Shown in pieces: positions 1 to 7,609 of a stretch of 15,481 nucleotides of DNA; the first letter of the stretch is position 1; each line of letters opens with the position of its first letter. The stretch is from JAQBYK01 sp964499425 (GTDB lineage: Bacteria; Patescibacteriota; Gracilibacteria; UBA1369; LOWO2-01-FULL-3). The stretch covers positions 1 to 15,481 of the forward strand of contig CAZCLD010000031.1 of the NCBI GenBank assembly GCA_964499425.1. The letters run 5' to 3'. The notes beneath the pieces are model-generated. The model did no database searches and was not told the DNA's origin. It was given only the letters and a program-made list of their open reading frames with translations. The position numbers were made by a program, and so were the translations under genes.

Positions 1-919
1 GTGTTGTTTTTGGTTTTGGTTGTGGTGGTGGTGGTGGTGGTTGTGGTGGTGGTTGAGGTGGTTTTGGCGGTTTCGGCGGTTCAATACACACCTCTGTTAC
101 CTCAAAGAGTGTAACCCTTCTTTTATTGAAAGTTAGAGTAATTTTTCTAAACTTCGTACCTGTCTCCTTTGTCAAATCAGTACCTGCATCAACAAAGTGT
201 TTATCCAAATCAGCATAAGCAACTCCCTTTTTAATCAAAGGCGATACTGCTCTTTGAAAGGACAAAATCAAATTTAACAATCCATGTTTACCACCAAAAA
301 CTTCCTTTCTAGTAGCTTTTCCTTCTCTTATCAGACGTTTCAAGCCCGCATAGCTCATATATGTTGGATCTGCCACTATCTCACCAACTAAAGCTCTCAG
401 CTTTGGCTTTCCGACAAAATTCTTGATTACCAATAGCCCTTTTCTTCCCATAACTCTGTGCAGAGCTTCAGCAGCCTCTAATTTCTCCTTATACCATCTC
501 GCACTTTTTCTCCTTCTTCTATGCCAAACCTTATCAGCTTGCCCTTCAGTTTCGAAAAGCTTTAAATTACCAGCCAGTTTTTCCACTCCAGCTGGGACCG
601 TATCTGGCTCACCAGGCATCAAATCCGCTGGTTTTATTCCATATTTCCCCAACTTAAAATTTGTCTCAAACATGGGCTTCAAAACCTCTTTGCTCTCTTT
701 ACACTGCATCATCTGATTCGCAATTTCATGGGCAGTCATCCCAGCATTTTCCTGAGCAGCCTTTCTATACGCCTCAAGCTCCTTGCGATACCGCTCCTTG
801 TAGGTATCCCAATTTTGCTCACTTATCTCCTTACCAAGAAGCACCTCTAAAAACTTTCGCTCCTTAACAGGATCTTCTTTTAGTTTTTCCGATAATTTAG
901 GTCTTTTTGGTGTAGCCAT
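1..919 (-). CDS. Hypothetical protein with C-terminal polyproline tract (partial, runs off the window start)
   Basis: This frame is open from an ATG at 919 to the window edge, giving 306 codons with no stop. The visible protein begins MATPKRPKLSEKLKED. It has no signal peptide or membrane segment, is rich in Lys, Arg and Glu with probable helical stretches (roughly residues 15-60 and 125-160), and then enters a proline tract from about residue 280. That tract mixes PPK and PPQ units with a run of six prolines and is still going at the edge. I do not recognise the family. The frame is supported by continuity, by a good promoter upstream at 953-981, and by the lack of comparable open frames. 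The proline run predicts dependence on elongation factor EF-P during translation. It could be a linker leading to another domain outside the window. Confidence 0.72.
   Translation of the reverse strand, partial: MATPKRPKLSEKLKEDPVKERKFLEVLLGKEISEQNWDTYKERYRKELEAYRKAAQENAGMTAHEIANQMMQCKESKEVLKPMFETNFKLGKYGIKPADLMPGEPDTVPAGVEKLAGNLKLFETEGQADKVWHRRRRKSARWYKEKLEAAEALHRVMGRKGLLVIKNFVGKPKLRALVGEIVADPTYMSYAGLKRLIREGKATRKEVFGGKHGLLNLILSFQRAVSPLIKKGVAYADLDKHFVDAGTDLTKETGTKFRKITLTFNKRRVTLFEVTEVCIEPPKPPKPPQPPPQPPPPPPQPKPKTT
11..67 (-). repeat. Low-complexity CCA/CAA codon tract encoding polyproline
   Basis: On the minus strand this is a run of CCA (Pro) codons broken by CAA (Gln) and AAA (Lys), in frame with the partial gene at 1-919. 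It looks like a trinucleotide repeat on the plus strand (TGG)n. The near-identical codons suggest growth by slippage, so copy number may vary between strains and may be hard to assemble. Confidence 0.7.
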
Positions 920-952
920 ATTTTTAGTGTTTATTTTTATTTCTATTGCAAT

Positions 953-981
953 ATTATACCCCATTTTGTCCAAAAAGGCAA
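953..981 (-). promoter_or_regulatory. Sigma-70-type promoter of the proline-rich gene
   Basis: On the minus strand TTGCCT (981-976) and a perfect TATAAT (958-953) are separated by exactly 17 nt. The ATG lies 33 nt past the -10. A small inverted repeat, TTTTGGACAAAA (975-964), starts directly after the -35 box. The leader contains AAATAAAAATAAA (942-930) and no Shine-Dalgarno sequence. The same element and leader motif recur at the SLH gene promoter (13376-13404). Confidence 0.65.
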
Positions 982-1014
982 GAGGCTACTTACCTAGATT
1001 TACGAAAACCTTAA

Positions 1015-2205
1015 TTAGTATTCCTCGCCATCAATATCAATCAATTTCTGCACATATGAATTCAAACAGTGCTGGGTAAAATCTATCCTCAAAACTGGCT
1101 CTGATAAACCACTCAAAAAAGCTCCAACTGCCTTGTCTGGACTAGCAAGCTCAAGCTTCTTGCCTTTATTATTATTAAATTGGACTTTCATCAAATCACC
1201 CTCCTCAACCTGTAAGCCCTGTGACCGAGTCAACCAATAGTCTATTTCTTCCATATAATGGTCCCTCCTCTCTTGCGAGATATTGGGATAAAGCACAGAA
1301 TAAGCGCTAATTACACCTTCTATATAGGCGCATCTATTTCGAGTAGTATTTCTCCTGGTTATATAATATTCCATCCTCCAATCCGTATAATCACGCACAA
1401 ATTCGAAATATTCTTCTGATTTATCAGTGTCAAGTTGATACAACACCTTAATTGCAGCCATTCCCCAAAGATAAAAATTCCTGTCCCACTCAGAACCATA
1501 TATTTTAACAAAATAATCAAAAGAATCATCAATCACCGCTTTAACTTCCTCGGTAGGGTTAGCCTGATAATACTTAACCAAAGCCAAAAACGCCTCACCA
1601 TTGCCAAAAGACGACTCTTTTGCCTTCTGCTTTTTCCCAAAATAGAAATATCCCCTAAATCCCTCTCCTTCCTTCTTCATCGCCAGAATATACTGAATAT
1701 AATCCTCAATCAACCCTCCATATTCACTCTCAAGCTCCGGATATTTTTCTACAAGATCAATTATCCCAATCACAGCTAAACTAGCAGCACCAAGCGAACA
1801 TCTATCTTCGTACTTCAAAATACAACGGAACTTACGCCCTCCATACTCTCCTTCTCGAGAATTATCCTCAAAATAGGAAATTGCCTTTTCCATTGTCTCA
1901 AGAACATCAAATTTATCCTCAGTATCCCGAATAACCACCTCTCCTAAACCATATAAAGCCCCTGTTTGCCTAACTATATTATCATCGTCCACATAACGAT
2001 CCAGAAATGGGACATATTCATATAGAAAATGGCCATCTGGCTCCTGATCTTGCTGAAACCAGGCTATTGCAGCATCAATTGTCTCCTGAAGCTCCTCAGT
2101 TTCAAGAGGCTGATTGGTCAATCTTTTAGGTCCCTCTCCACCTGTAACTGGGAAGGAAAAAACCAGAAGCAATGCAGGCACCAGCAGTAAGATCTTATAT
2201 TTCAT
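1015..2205 (-). CDS. Secreted protein, probable alpha/alpha-toroid fold, function unknown
   Basis: The 396-residue protein opens with a clear signal peptide (MKYKILLLVPALLLVFSF, then PVTGG), so it should be exported; there is no lipobox cysteine. The rest is a series of helices with small-residue packing motifs, such as GALYGLGEVV, CSLGAASLAVIGI, FGNGEAFLALVKYY, LWGMAAIKVLYQL and AYIEGVISAYSVLY. This spacing of paired helices resembles the alpha/alpha-toroid folds of glycan-active epimerases and hydrolases and of prenyltransferase-like proteins; the phrase GHFLYEYVP followed by RQTGALYGL fits that group. I cannot name a substrate or catalytic residues, so the fold is inferred and the function open. 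The start at 2205 is favoured because a TACAAT box lies 6 nt upstream. It is divergent from the DUF3179 lipoprotein gene. Confidence 0.8.
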   Translation of the reverse strand: MKYKILLLVPALLLVFSFPVTGGEGPKRLTNQPLETEELQETIDAAIAWFQQDQEPDGHFLYEYVPFLDRYVDDDNIVRQTGALYGLGEVVIRDTEDKFDVLETMEKAISYFEDNSREGEYGGRKFRCILKYEDRCSLGAASLAVIGIIDLVEKYPELESEYGGLIEDYIQYILAMKKEGEGFRGYFYFGKKQKAKESSFGNGEAFLALVKYYQANPTEEVKAVIDDSFDYFVKIYGSEWDRNFYLWGMAAIKVLYQLDTDKSEEYFEFVRDYTDWRMEYYITRRNTTRNRCAYIEGVISAYSVLYPNISQERRDHYMEEIDYWLTRSQGLQVEEGDLMKVQFNNNKGKKLELASPDKAVGAFLSGLSEPVLRIDFTQHCLNSYVQKLIDIDGEEY

Positions 2206-2211
2206 GGTTCA

Positions 2212-2217
2212 ATTGTA
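2212..2217 (-). promoter_or_regulatory. -10 box placed for a leaderless transcript of the secreted toroid gene
   Basis: TACAAT on the minus strand is followed by 6 nt and then the ATG at 2205, so transcription would start at or next to the start codon. No good -35 is present at 17 nt; the CRP-like palindrome at 2222-2237 fills the spacer region. Confidence 0.5.
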
Positions 2218-2221
2218 ACAC

Positions 2222-2237
2222 AGTGACCAAAATCACT
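2222..2237. promoter_or_regulatory. Candidate operator: AGTGA-N6-TCACT palindrome between divergent promoters
   Basis: The arms AGTGA and TCACT are perfect inverted repeats six bases apart, matching the GTGA-N6-TCAC core of CRP/FNR-family sites. The centre is 42.5 bp upstream of the ATG at 2272, close to the class II activator position if that gene is leaderless. For the opposite gene it lies just upstream of the -10 box, where a bound protein would block RNA polymerase. Binding is inferred from geometry only. Confidence 0.35.
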
Positions 2238-2265
2238 TCCAGAAGACCAATCGCTTTGGTATATT
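2237..2265 (+). promoter_or_regulatory. Promoter of the DUF3179 lipoprotein gene, leaderless geometry
   Basis: TATATT (2260-2265) ends 6 nt before the ATG at 2272. The hexamer 17 nt upstream, TTCCAG (2237-2242), is a poor -35 and touches the palindrome at 2222-2237, as would suit an activator-dependent promoter. Confidence 0.45.
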
Positions 2266-2271
2266 CTGACC

Positions 2272-3255
2272 ATGAAAAAGTCAATTATAGTAATAATGGC
2301 TGCGGTTCTGCTAACCGGCTGTCTTAAAGAAAAAATTGTTGAAGAAAAAATAGAGACAACTTCGGAAACAAAAACAATAGTAAAAGACATCGAATTACAG
2401 AACAATTTTGAAGGCGCCAAGGTAAAAGAGGAAGAGCTACTCGATGGCTGCTTTCTTGGTAAAGATTGTATTCCTTCAATCGAGAATCCGACATTTCAAT
2501 CAGCCAAAAACGCTGATCAATGGCTTAATGAAACAGATATCGTTTTTGCTATCAACTACAAAGACACATTAAGGGCTTATCCCCAACGAATACTCAATTG
2601 GCACGAAATAGTAAACTACGAAATCGCCGGCGATCCTATAATTATAACTTTTTGCCCACTTTGCGGTAGCGCAGTAGCATTTGAACGTAAGGTAGACGGA
2701 ATAATCACCGAATTTGGAGTATCAGGAAAACTCCACAACTCAGATTTGGTAATGTACGACCGTTATGAAGGGAATCTCTGGCAACAGATAACAGGCGAGG
2801 CAATTGTTGGGCCAGCAGCCATCCGAGATGAATTCCTGACTAAAGTTTCAATCACCACAACTACATGGGATCAATGGAAAAAAGAACATCCCTCCACAGA
2901 AGTACTTTCACCAGAAACAGGTTATTCTCGAGACTATACCGCTTATCCATACGGCACATATGAATCTGATGACAATATATTTTTTCAGGTTGGAGATCTG
3001 GACAAAAGCGTCCAAATTAAAACTCCTATTTATGGGATCGAGATAAACGGCTCAGCTAAAGCCTATACAGAAGAATCACTTACTAGAGATGGCAAAATTG
3101 AAGAAAAGGTTGGAGGTACAAACATCAGAGTAGAATTACTAGATTCAGGGGAAGTAAAAGCCACTAATCTAGATTCAGGAGAAACAATCATACCAATAAG
3201 ACTGTTCTGGTTTGCATGGGCAGCGTTCCATCCAGATACAGAGTTATATAAATAA
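2272..3255 (+). CDS. DUF3179 domain-containing lipoprotein
   Basis: The 327-residue protein starts with a lipoprotein signal ending in the lipobox LTGC (Cys17), so it should be tethered to the outer face of the membrane. The body matches DUF3179 along its length: IPSIENPTF near 68, RILNWHEIVN near 106, the cysteine motif CPLCGS at 128-133, GVSGKLHNSDLVMYD at 149-163, LWQQITGEAIVGP near 169-181 and the closing FWFAWAAFHPDTE near 312-324. The CPLCG pair and the NWHE histidine suggest a metal or redox site, but no reaction is established for this family. The start is fixed by the signal peptide and a -10 box 6 nt upstream. It is divergent from the secreted toroid gene and 31 nt ahead of the superoxide dismutase gene. 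Confidence 0.93.
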   Translation: MKKSIIVIMAAVLLTGCLKEKIVEEKIETTSETKTIVKDIELQNNFEGAKVKEEELLDGCFLGKDCIPSIENPTFQSAKNADQWLNETDIVFAINYKDTLRAYPQRILNWHEIVNYEIAGDPIIITFCPLCGSAVAFERKVDGIITEFGVSGKLHNSDLVMYDRYEGNLWQQITGEAIVGPAAIRDEFLTKVSITTTTWDQWKKEHPSTEVLSPETGYSRDYTAYPYGTYESDDNIFFQVGDLDKSVQIKTPIYGIEINGSAKAYTEESLTRDGKIEEKVGGTNIRVELLDSGEVKATNLDSGETIIPIRLFWFAWAAFHPDTELYK

Positions 3256-3286
3256 ATAAATAACCAAACAATCTAACCCCACTAAA

Positions 3287-3901
3287 ATGACTCATACACT
3301 ACCCGATCTACCATATGCATTCGACGCTCTTGAGCCTCACATCGATGCCAAAACAATGGAAATCCATCATGGAAAACATCATCAAGCCTACGTCAACAAA
3401 CTCAACGCAGCACTCGAAAAATATCCTGATCTCGCAGAGAAACCCCTTGAAGAATTACTCCGAAATCTTGATCTAGTTCCTGAAGATATTCGCTCAGCAG
3501 TAAAAAACAATGGAGGCGGTCATTACAATCATTCTCTTTACTGGAGAATAATGGCCAAAGACGCAAAACCCGCTACAGGAAAGCTAAAAGAAGACATCGA
3601 AAGTAAATGGGAAACCCTTGATGCATTCAAAGAAGAATTTGCAAATGCTGCAGCAACATGTTTTGGATCAGGGTGGGCTTGGCTCTCTCTAAACAGTAAC
3701 GGCGAACTTGAAATTAGCTCAAGCGCAAATCAAGACAGCCCACTAATGGAAGGTTCCACACCAATTATATGCCTGGACGTTTGGGAACACGCCTACTACC
3801 TCAATTACCAAAACCGTCGACCAGACTACATCAAAGCATGGATAGACAATTGCCTCTGTGGTGAAAAAACTGAGGAAATTTATCAAGAACTAAAAGGCTA
3901 A
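3287..3901 (+). CDS. sodA: Superoxide dismutase, Mn/Fe family (Mn-type signature)
   Basis: This 204-residue cytoplasmic enzyme converts superoxide to peroxide and oxygen. All four metal ligands are present: His27 (in MEIHHGKHH), His82 (in GGGHYNHSLYW), and Asp164 and His168 (in LDVWEHAYY). The glycine-rich stretch before His82 and Gln149 in SANQDSPL are the pattern of Mn enzymes rather than Fe enzymes, though cambialistic use cannot be excluded. Length and the LPDLPYAFDALEPHID start agree with the family. It follows the DUF3179 gene by 31 nt over an AT-rich spacer with TAAA repeats, and has no clear promoter or Shine-Dalgarno of its own, so co-transcription is likely. It carries four cysteines (125, 162, 189, 191), which the E. 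coli enzyme lacks. Its presence implies exposure to oxygen. Confidence 0.97.
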   Translation: MTHTLPDLPYAFDALEPHIDAKTMEIHHGKHHQAYVNKLNAALEKYPDLAEKPLEELLRNLDLVPEDIRSAVKNNGGGHYNHSLYWRIMAKDAKPATGKLKEDIESKWETLDAFKEEFANAAATCFGSGWAWLSLNSNGELEISSSANQDSPLMEGSTPIICLDVWEHAYYLNYQNRRPDYIKAWIDNCLCGEKTEEIYQELKG

Positions 3902-3925
3902 GAAACTTGGGAACTCCGTTTTATG

Positions 3926-3954
3926 TTTACGAAGCCAATATACACTAGTACAAT
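3926..3954 (+). promoter_or_regulatory. Promoter of the lemA operon, leaderless geometry
   Basis: TTTACG (3926-3931), a 17-nt spacer and TACAAT (3949-3954) form a good sigma-70-type promoter, and only 6 nt separate the -10 from the lemA ATG at 3961. This is the cleanest plus-strand leaderless promoter in the window. Confidence 0.6.
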
Positions 3955-3960
3955 AGCACC

Positions 3961-4512
3961 ATGATTTACGTACTCTTAGCGCTCGCGATCCTACTTGTCC
4001 TCGTGGTTGGTGTCTACAATAGTTTGGTGCGCCTCAGAAACAAAGTCGATGAAGCCTGGGCAGATATCGACACTCAGCTCAAACGTCGTTATGACCTGAT
4101 TCCCAATATCGTTGAGACAGTTAAAGGATACGCCAAACATGAAGCAGATACCTTAGAAGAAGTAACCAAGGCCCGCACCGCGGCCATGGGTGCCAAGTCG
4201 CTACAGGATAAGGAACAGGCAGAAAACGTTTTGACTGGTGCCTTAAAGAGCATTTTCGCCCTGGCAGAACAATATCCAGACCTTAAAGCCAACGAGAATT
4301 TCCTAGATCTGCAAAAAACTCTCGCAGAAATAGAAGAGCACATCCAAATGTCACGTCGCTACTACAACGCTACAGTCCGCGACTTCAACACAAAAATTCA
4401 GGTTTTCCCCAATAATTTAATTGCTGGCCCCCTAGGATTCAGCAAAAAAGATTTCTTCCAGGCATCAGATGAAGAAAAGAAGAACGTAAAGGTCAGCTTC
4501 TCCAAAGAATGA
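3961..4512 (+). CDS. lemA: LemA family protein
   Basis: The 183-residue protein has one N-terminal membrane segment (about residues 2-20, YVLLALAILLVLVVGVYNS). The family-defining LemA core follows at once: RLRNKVDEAWADIDTQLKRR, then YDLIPNIVETVKGYAKHE and LEEVTKARTAA. The rest is a helical bundle with LQKTLAEIEEHIQMSRRYYN near 121-140 and the usual NTKIQVFPNNLIA near the C-terminus. LemA proteins are membrane-anchored with unknown biochemical role and are commonly paired with DUF2207 or TPM-domain membrane proteins, as here. Its TGA stop overlaps the start of the DUF2207 gene (ATGA), indicating translational coupling. Normal length with a TGA stop also argues against reassignment of TGA in this genome. 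Confidence 0.96.
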   Translation: MIYVLLALAILLVLVVGVYNSLVRLRNKVDEAWADIDTQLKRRYDLIPNIVETVKGYAKHEADTLEEVTKARTAAMGAKSLQDKEQAENVLTGALKSIFALAEQYPDLKANENFLDLQKTLAEIEEHIQMSRRYYNATVRDFNTKIQVFPNNLIAGPLGFSKKDFFQASDEEKKNVKVSFSKE

Positions 4513-6239
4513 AAAAACTTCTTAAAACACTAGTTTTATTCATCCTCATATTTTCTCATACCCAAGCAGCAAATGCAGCCACTGAAGCATGGGAAATTCC
4601 TTCCTTTGATTCCGAAATGGTAGTTAACAAAGACGGTCTAGTTGAAGTAACTGAAACCATCGTCGCAGACTTCACAAATGAGTCCCACAAAGGAATACTC
4701 CGAAACATTCCTTATGATTATGAAAGTGGAAGAAGAATAATAATCGATTACAAATCTGCCTCCGATGAAAACGGAGATAAATGGGATACAGATATTTATA
4801 AAGATTATGGCTACCAAAACATCGAAATGACAACCTGGAATGATAGCCAAATGCATGGGGAAGCAACATTCGTACTTAACTATACTGTAAAAAATGTTTT
4901 CAATTTTTTCGAAAAACATGACGAACTCTACTGGAACATAAACGGCACAGATTGGGTAGTCCCCATGAACTCAGTCACAGCAACAATTCATCTGCCGGAG
5001 GACCCAACTAACATAAAATGCCTAACCGGAATATACGGAGGAACCAGTTATGATTGTAAATGGAAACAAGAGGGAAAAGAGGTTTCATTCACAACAACCA
5101 AACCATTTGAGGCCTATGAGAACCTCACCATAGTTATTGCACTCCCGCCAGGTACTATCTCAAAACCCTCAGTCTGGCAACTCATTGGATGGGCAATTAT
5201 TGAATACAAAGGCATCCTCCTAGCACCACTCACATTTATAATCATGTATCTACTTTGGTATCACAAAGGACGTGACGAAAAAGTCCTCAGGACCACAGTG
5301 ATGCCACACTACAAACCTCCACTTGGACTTCTTCCAAGTGAAACCGGCACAATTATCGACGAAAAAATTGACCCACGAGACATTACAGCCACAATCATAG
5401 ACCACGCAATCAAAGGCCATATCAAAATCACCGAGCTCCAAAAAAAGAAGCTAATCGGCAAAAGCACTGATTATGAAATCGAGCTAGTCAAACCATGGAA
5501 ATACGAAAAGGAATATGAGAATCAAATGCTCAAAGCCATCTTCATACACAACAAAAAAGGAATGAAAGTAAAGATTTCTAATCTAGAAAAAAAATTCTAC
5601 AAACACATCAAACCCCTCAAAAAAGCGATCTTCAAACAATTAATAAAAGACGGATTTTTTCCTCACAACCCCGTTAGCATAAGAGCCTTTTACATGAGCA
5701 TAGGTGGAATAAGTTTTGCCCTAACACTACAACTAATGGGATTACTACTAGCAGTATTCTCAGGCGCCACTGTAATAGGAATGCTTATTTCTGAAGTCAT
5801 CATTTTAGTTTTCGGCCACTTCATGCCAAGAAAAACCAAAAAAGGTACTGAAACTTATTACCAACTAAAAGGACTCTTTGAATACATCAAAACCGCCGAG
5901 AAAGACCGCCTTAAATTTCAGGAAGAAAAAAACATACTCTTCGAAAAACTCCTCCCTTATGCCATTTCCTTCGGATTAGTAGAAAAGTGGTCTGAAGCTT
6001 TTGCAGGAATAATCAAAACATCCCCAACCTGGTTTGTCGGCCATAGCAATTGGCAGAAAGACAGATTTTCCATGTCCTATTTAGGAAACCGGTTGCAAAA
6101 TTTCAGCTACAAAACTTCAACAAACCTCATGTCACGACCAGGAGGAAAAGGTGGTGGCGGCTGGAGCGGAGGAAGCGGATTCTCGTCAGGAGGATTTTCC
6201 GGAGGAGGCTTTGGTGGAGGTGGTGGTCGCGGTCTTTAG
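4509..6239 (+). CDS. DUF2207 domain-containing membrane protein
   Basis: This 576-residue membrane protein has a signal peptide cleaved near ANA-T (residue 24). An extracytoplasmic DUF2207 beta-domain (about 30-215) follows, with the family phrases KDGLVEVTETIVADF and HKGILRNIPYDY. A membrane segment lies near 234-251, then a cytoplasmic region, then a membrane pair near 393-437. The segment LLPYAISFGLVEKWSEAF (481-498) is typical of the family. The tail (545-575) is a glycine-serine stretch of the GGFSGGGFGG type seen at the end of many DUF2207 and TPM proteins. The function is not known. It overlaps lemA by 4 nt and the next gene starts 7 nt after its stop, so the three form one operon. Confidence 0.92.
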   Translation: MKKLLKTLVLFILIFSHTQAANAATEAWEIPSFDSEMVVNKDGLVEVTETIVADFTNESHKGILRNIPYDYESGRRIIIDYKSASDENGDKWDTDIYKDYGYQNIEMTTWNDSQMHGEATFVLNYTVKNVFNFFEKHDELYWNINGTDWVVPMNSVTATIHLPEDPTNIKCLTGIYGGTSYDCKWKQEGKEVSFTTTKPFEAYENLTIVIALPPGTISKPSVWQLIGWAIIEYKGILLAPLTFIIMYLLWYHKGRDEKVLRTTVMPHYKPPLGLLPSETGTIIDEKIDPRDITATIIDHAIKGHIKITELQKKKLIGKSTDYEIELVKPWKYEKEYENQMLKAIFIHNKKGMKVKISNLEKKFYKHIKPLKKAIFKQLIKDGFFPHNPVSIRAFYMSIGGISFALTLQLMGLLLAVFSGATVIGMLISEVIILVFGHFMPRKTKKGTETYYQLKGLFEYIKTAEKDRLKFQEEKNILFEKLLPYAISFGLVEKWSEAFAGIIKTSPTWFVGHSNWQKDRFSMSYLGNRLQNFSYKTSTNLMSRPGGKGGGGWSGGSGFSSGGFSGGGFGGGGGRGL

Positions 6240-6246
6240 TTGACTT

Positions 6247-6798
6247 ATGTCGAAAAATGTCCTAGAATACCACCTCGTGATTTCTCATAAAATGGACAAG
6301 CTTTATTCAGAACAAGAGAGTGGGACCATATCTGAAGTACAACTAGGAATAATCGCTGTCGATATTACCCAGCAGCAAGAACTTCTGACAAAATTCTGTG
6401 AAATTCTGTCAGTTTTTGCACAAATCCGATCAAAAATAACAACCCACGTCAAAAAAGGACTGCTAACCGAACTAGAAATAGAGTTCGACCATACCCTAAG
6501 ATCACCAGAACTCAGGCTAATTTTAAGGGAACAGAGAAGTCCAAGAACTGGTTTCGGTAGAGCCTGGCAAAGAGTATTCAAACCAAAAACAAATACCCAA
6601 ATGATGGTTTTTTCTAGAACAGGTTCAAGATCCGCAACTCCAGATAATCTAGACAAAAAAAGATATAGGAATGAACGTTCAGGATTACTCCGTGAACATC
6701 CATACAGTCCATCCTCATTTAAAAGGCTTCAAACATTCATAAGGAAATTTCACAAACTGGTCCACGAAGCAACTAAAGACCAAGCTCCTCCCTCATAG
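6247..6798 (+). CDS. Hypothetical protein, third gene of the lemA operon
   Basis: The 183-residue soluble protein starts 7 nt after the DUF2207 stop, with no Shine-Dalgarno sequence. It has no signal peptide or membrane segment. The first half (about 20-75) is predicted helical, including VDITQQQELLTKFCEILSVF. The middle is basic and probably flexible (about 95-140), and a helix near the end (SFKRLQTFIRKFHKLVHEAT) precedes the tail DQAPPS. I do not recognise the family. The open frame, the tight spacing and the absence of any other good frame support it as a real gene. Its 3' end overlaps the convergent uvrB stop by 26 bp. Confidence 0.72.
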   Translation: MSKNVLEYHLVISHKMDKLYSEQESGTISEVQLGIIAVDITQQQELLTKFCEILSVFAQIRSKITTHVKKGLLTELEIEFDHTLRSPELRLILREQRSPRTGFGRAWQRVFKPKTNTQMMVFSRTGSRSATPDNLDKKRYRNERSGLLREHPYSPSSFKRLQTFIRKFHKLVHEATKDQAPPS

Positions 6799-7603
6799 CC
6801 TCAATTTCGTCTCGAAGCTCAGCCGCCTTCTCAAACTCCATGTTCTGACTAGCAAGCTCCATTTTTGCCTCAAGAGAATGAATAAGTCTCTTTGCCTCAT
6901 CTTGAGGGATCTTTTTTAGATCAAGTGTTTTGTCTTTTCTGCTTTTTTTCTTTCCTCCGAACTGAGCAATATCCTTCACCGCCTTTTTAATAGTCTCCGG
7001 CGTAATACCATGCTTTTCATTGTAAGCAATTTGTTTTTCCCGTCTTCTTCCCGTTTCAGCAATACATTGCTTCATGGCATCAGTTTTTTTGTCAGCATAC
7101 ATAATCACGAATCCATTCACATTACGTGCACACCTACCAACAGTTTGGATAAGCGCACTAGAACTCCTCAAAAACCCCTGTTTGTCGGCATCCAAAATCG
7201 CCACCAGGCTAACCTCCGGCAGATCCAGCCCTTCCCGGAGCAGATTAATCCCCACCAAAATATCAAATTTACCCAACCTCAGATCTCTAATAATTTCAAT
7301 TCTCTCAATGGTATCAATATCAGAATGAAGATACTTAACCCTCAAATCAGCATCAGTTAAATACTCCGTTAAATCCTCTGCATTGCGCTTAGTCAAAGTA
7401 GTGATAAGCACTCTCTCTCCCCGCACCACTCTCTTTTCAATCTCCTTTATGAGATCCTCCATCTGCCCCTTGCTTGGTCTTACAGAAATCTCAGGATCTA
7501 TCAAACCCGTCGGCCTTACCACAAGCTCAACAATATTTTTCTTTTTAGTATGCTCAAATTCATATTTTCCAGGTGTAGCAGAAACAAAAACAGTATTTTT
7601 CAT
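6773..7603 (-). CDS. uvrB: UvrB C-terminal part (helicase motifs III-VI and UVR domain), after an in-frame stop
   Basis: This 276-residue frame is the second half of UvrB, the excision-repair helicase that receives damaged DNA from UvrA and recruits UvrC. It starts two codons after the TAA that ends the N-terminal part and stays in the same frame. Visible elements are VSATPG (helicase motif III), VVRPTGLIDPE, the LITTLTKRNAEDLTEYL segment (motif IV region), LLREGLDLPEVSLVAILDAD (motif V) and QTVGRCARN (motif VI). The UvrC-binding UVR motif is at the C-terminus (SLEAKMELASQNMEFEKAAE and on). An ATG lies right at the junction, so restarted translation could make this fragment, but there is no Shine-Dalgarno sequence. 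On its own it lacks the Walker A and DESH motifs. It overlaps the convergent hypothetical gene by 26 bp. Confidence 0.85.
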   Translation of the reverse strand: MKNTVFVSATPGKYEFEHTKKKNIVELVVRPTGLIDPEISVRPSKGQMEDLIKEIEKRVVRGERVLITTLTKRNAEDLTEYLTDADLRVKYLHSDIDTIERIEIIRDLRLGKFDILVGINLLREGLDLPEVSLVAILDADKQGFLRSSSALIQTVGRCARNVNGFVIMYADKKTDAMKQCIAETGRRREKQIAYNEKHGITPETIKKAVKDIAQFGGKKKSRKDKTLDLKKIPQDEAKRLIHSLEAKMELASQNMEFEKAAELRDEIEAMREELGL

Positions 7604-7606
7604 ATA

Positions 7607-7609
7607 TTA
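7607..7609 (-). other. In-frame TAA stop interrupting uvrB
   Basis: Codons around the break read GAG TTT GAA TAA TAT ATG AAA AAT on the minus strand. A single base change (CAA, AAA or GAA to TAA) would restore a continuous UvrB. No frameshift is involved and nothing is missing on either side. Confidence 0.9.

Noticed and set aside
1..67. Non-coding microsatellite or CRISPR-like repeat
   Set aside because: The triplet pattern is in frame with a long open frame and encodes Pro/Gln/Lys; there are no spacers.
423..867. Two plus-strand open frames
   Set aside because: They are antisense to the continuous proline-rich gene at 1-919 and have no promoter or family features.
3245..3262. TAAA repeat before sodA as a phase-variable promoter
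   Set aside because: Only about four units are present and no -35 box is spaced to it; an AT-rich spacer is the simpler reading.
7607..7609. Genetic code change explaining the uvrB stop
   Set aside because: Other genes end at TAA at normal family length (superoxide dismutase, phosphatase, SLH protein), so TAA is a stop here. TGA also works as a stop in lemA, against a Gracilibacteria-type code.
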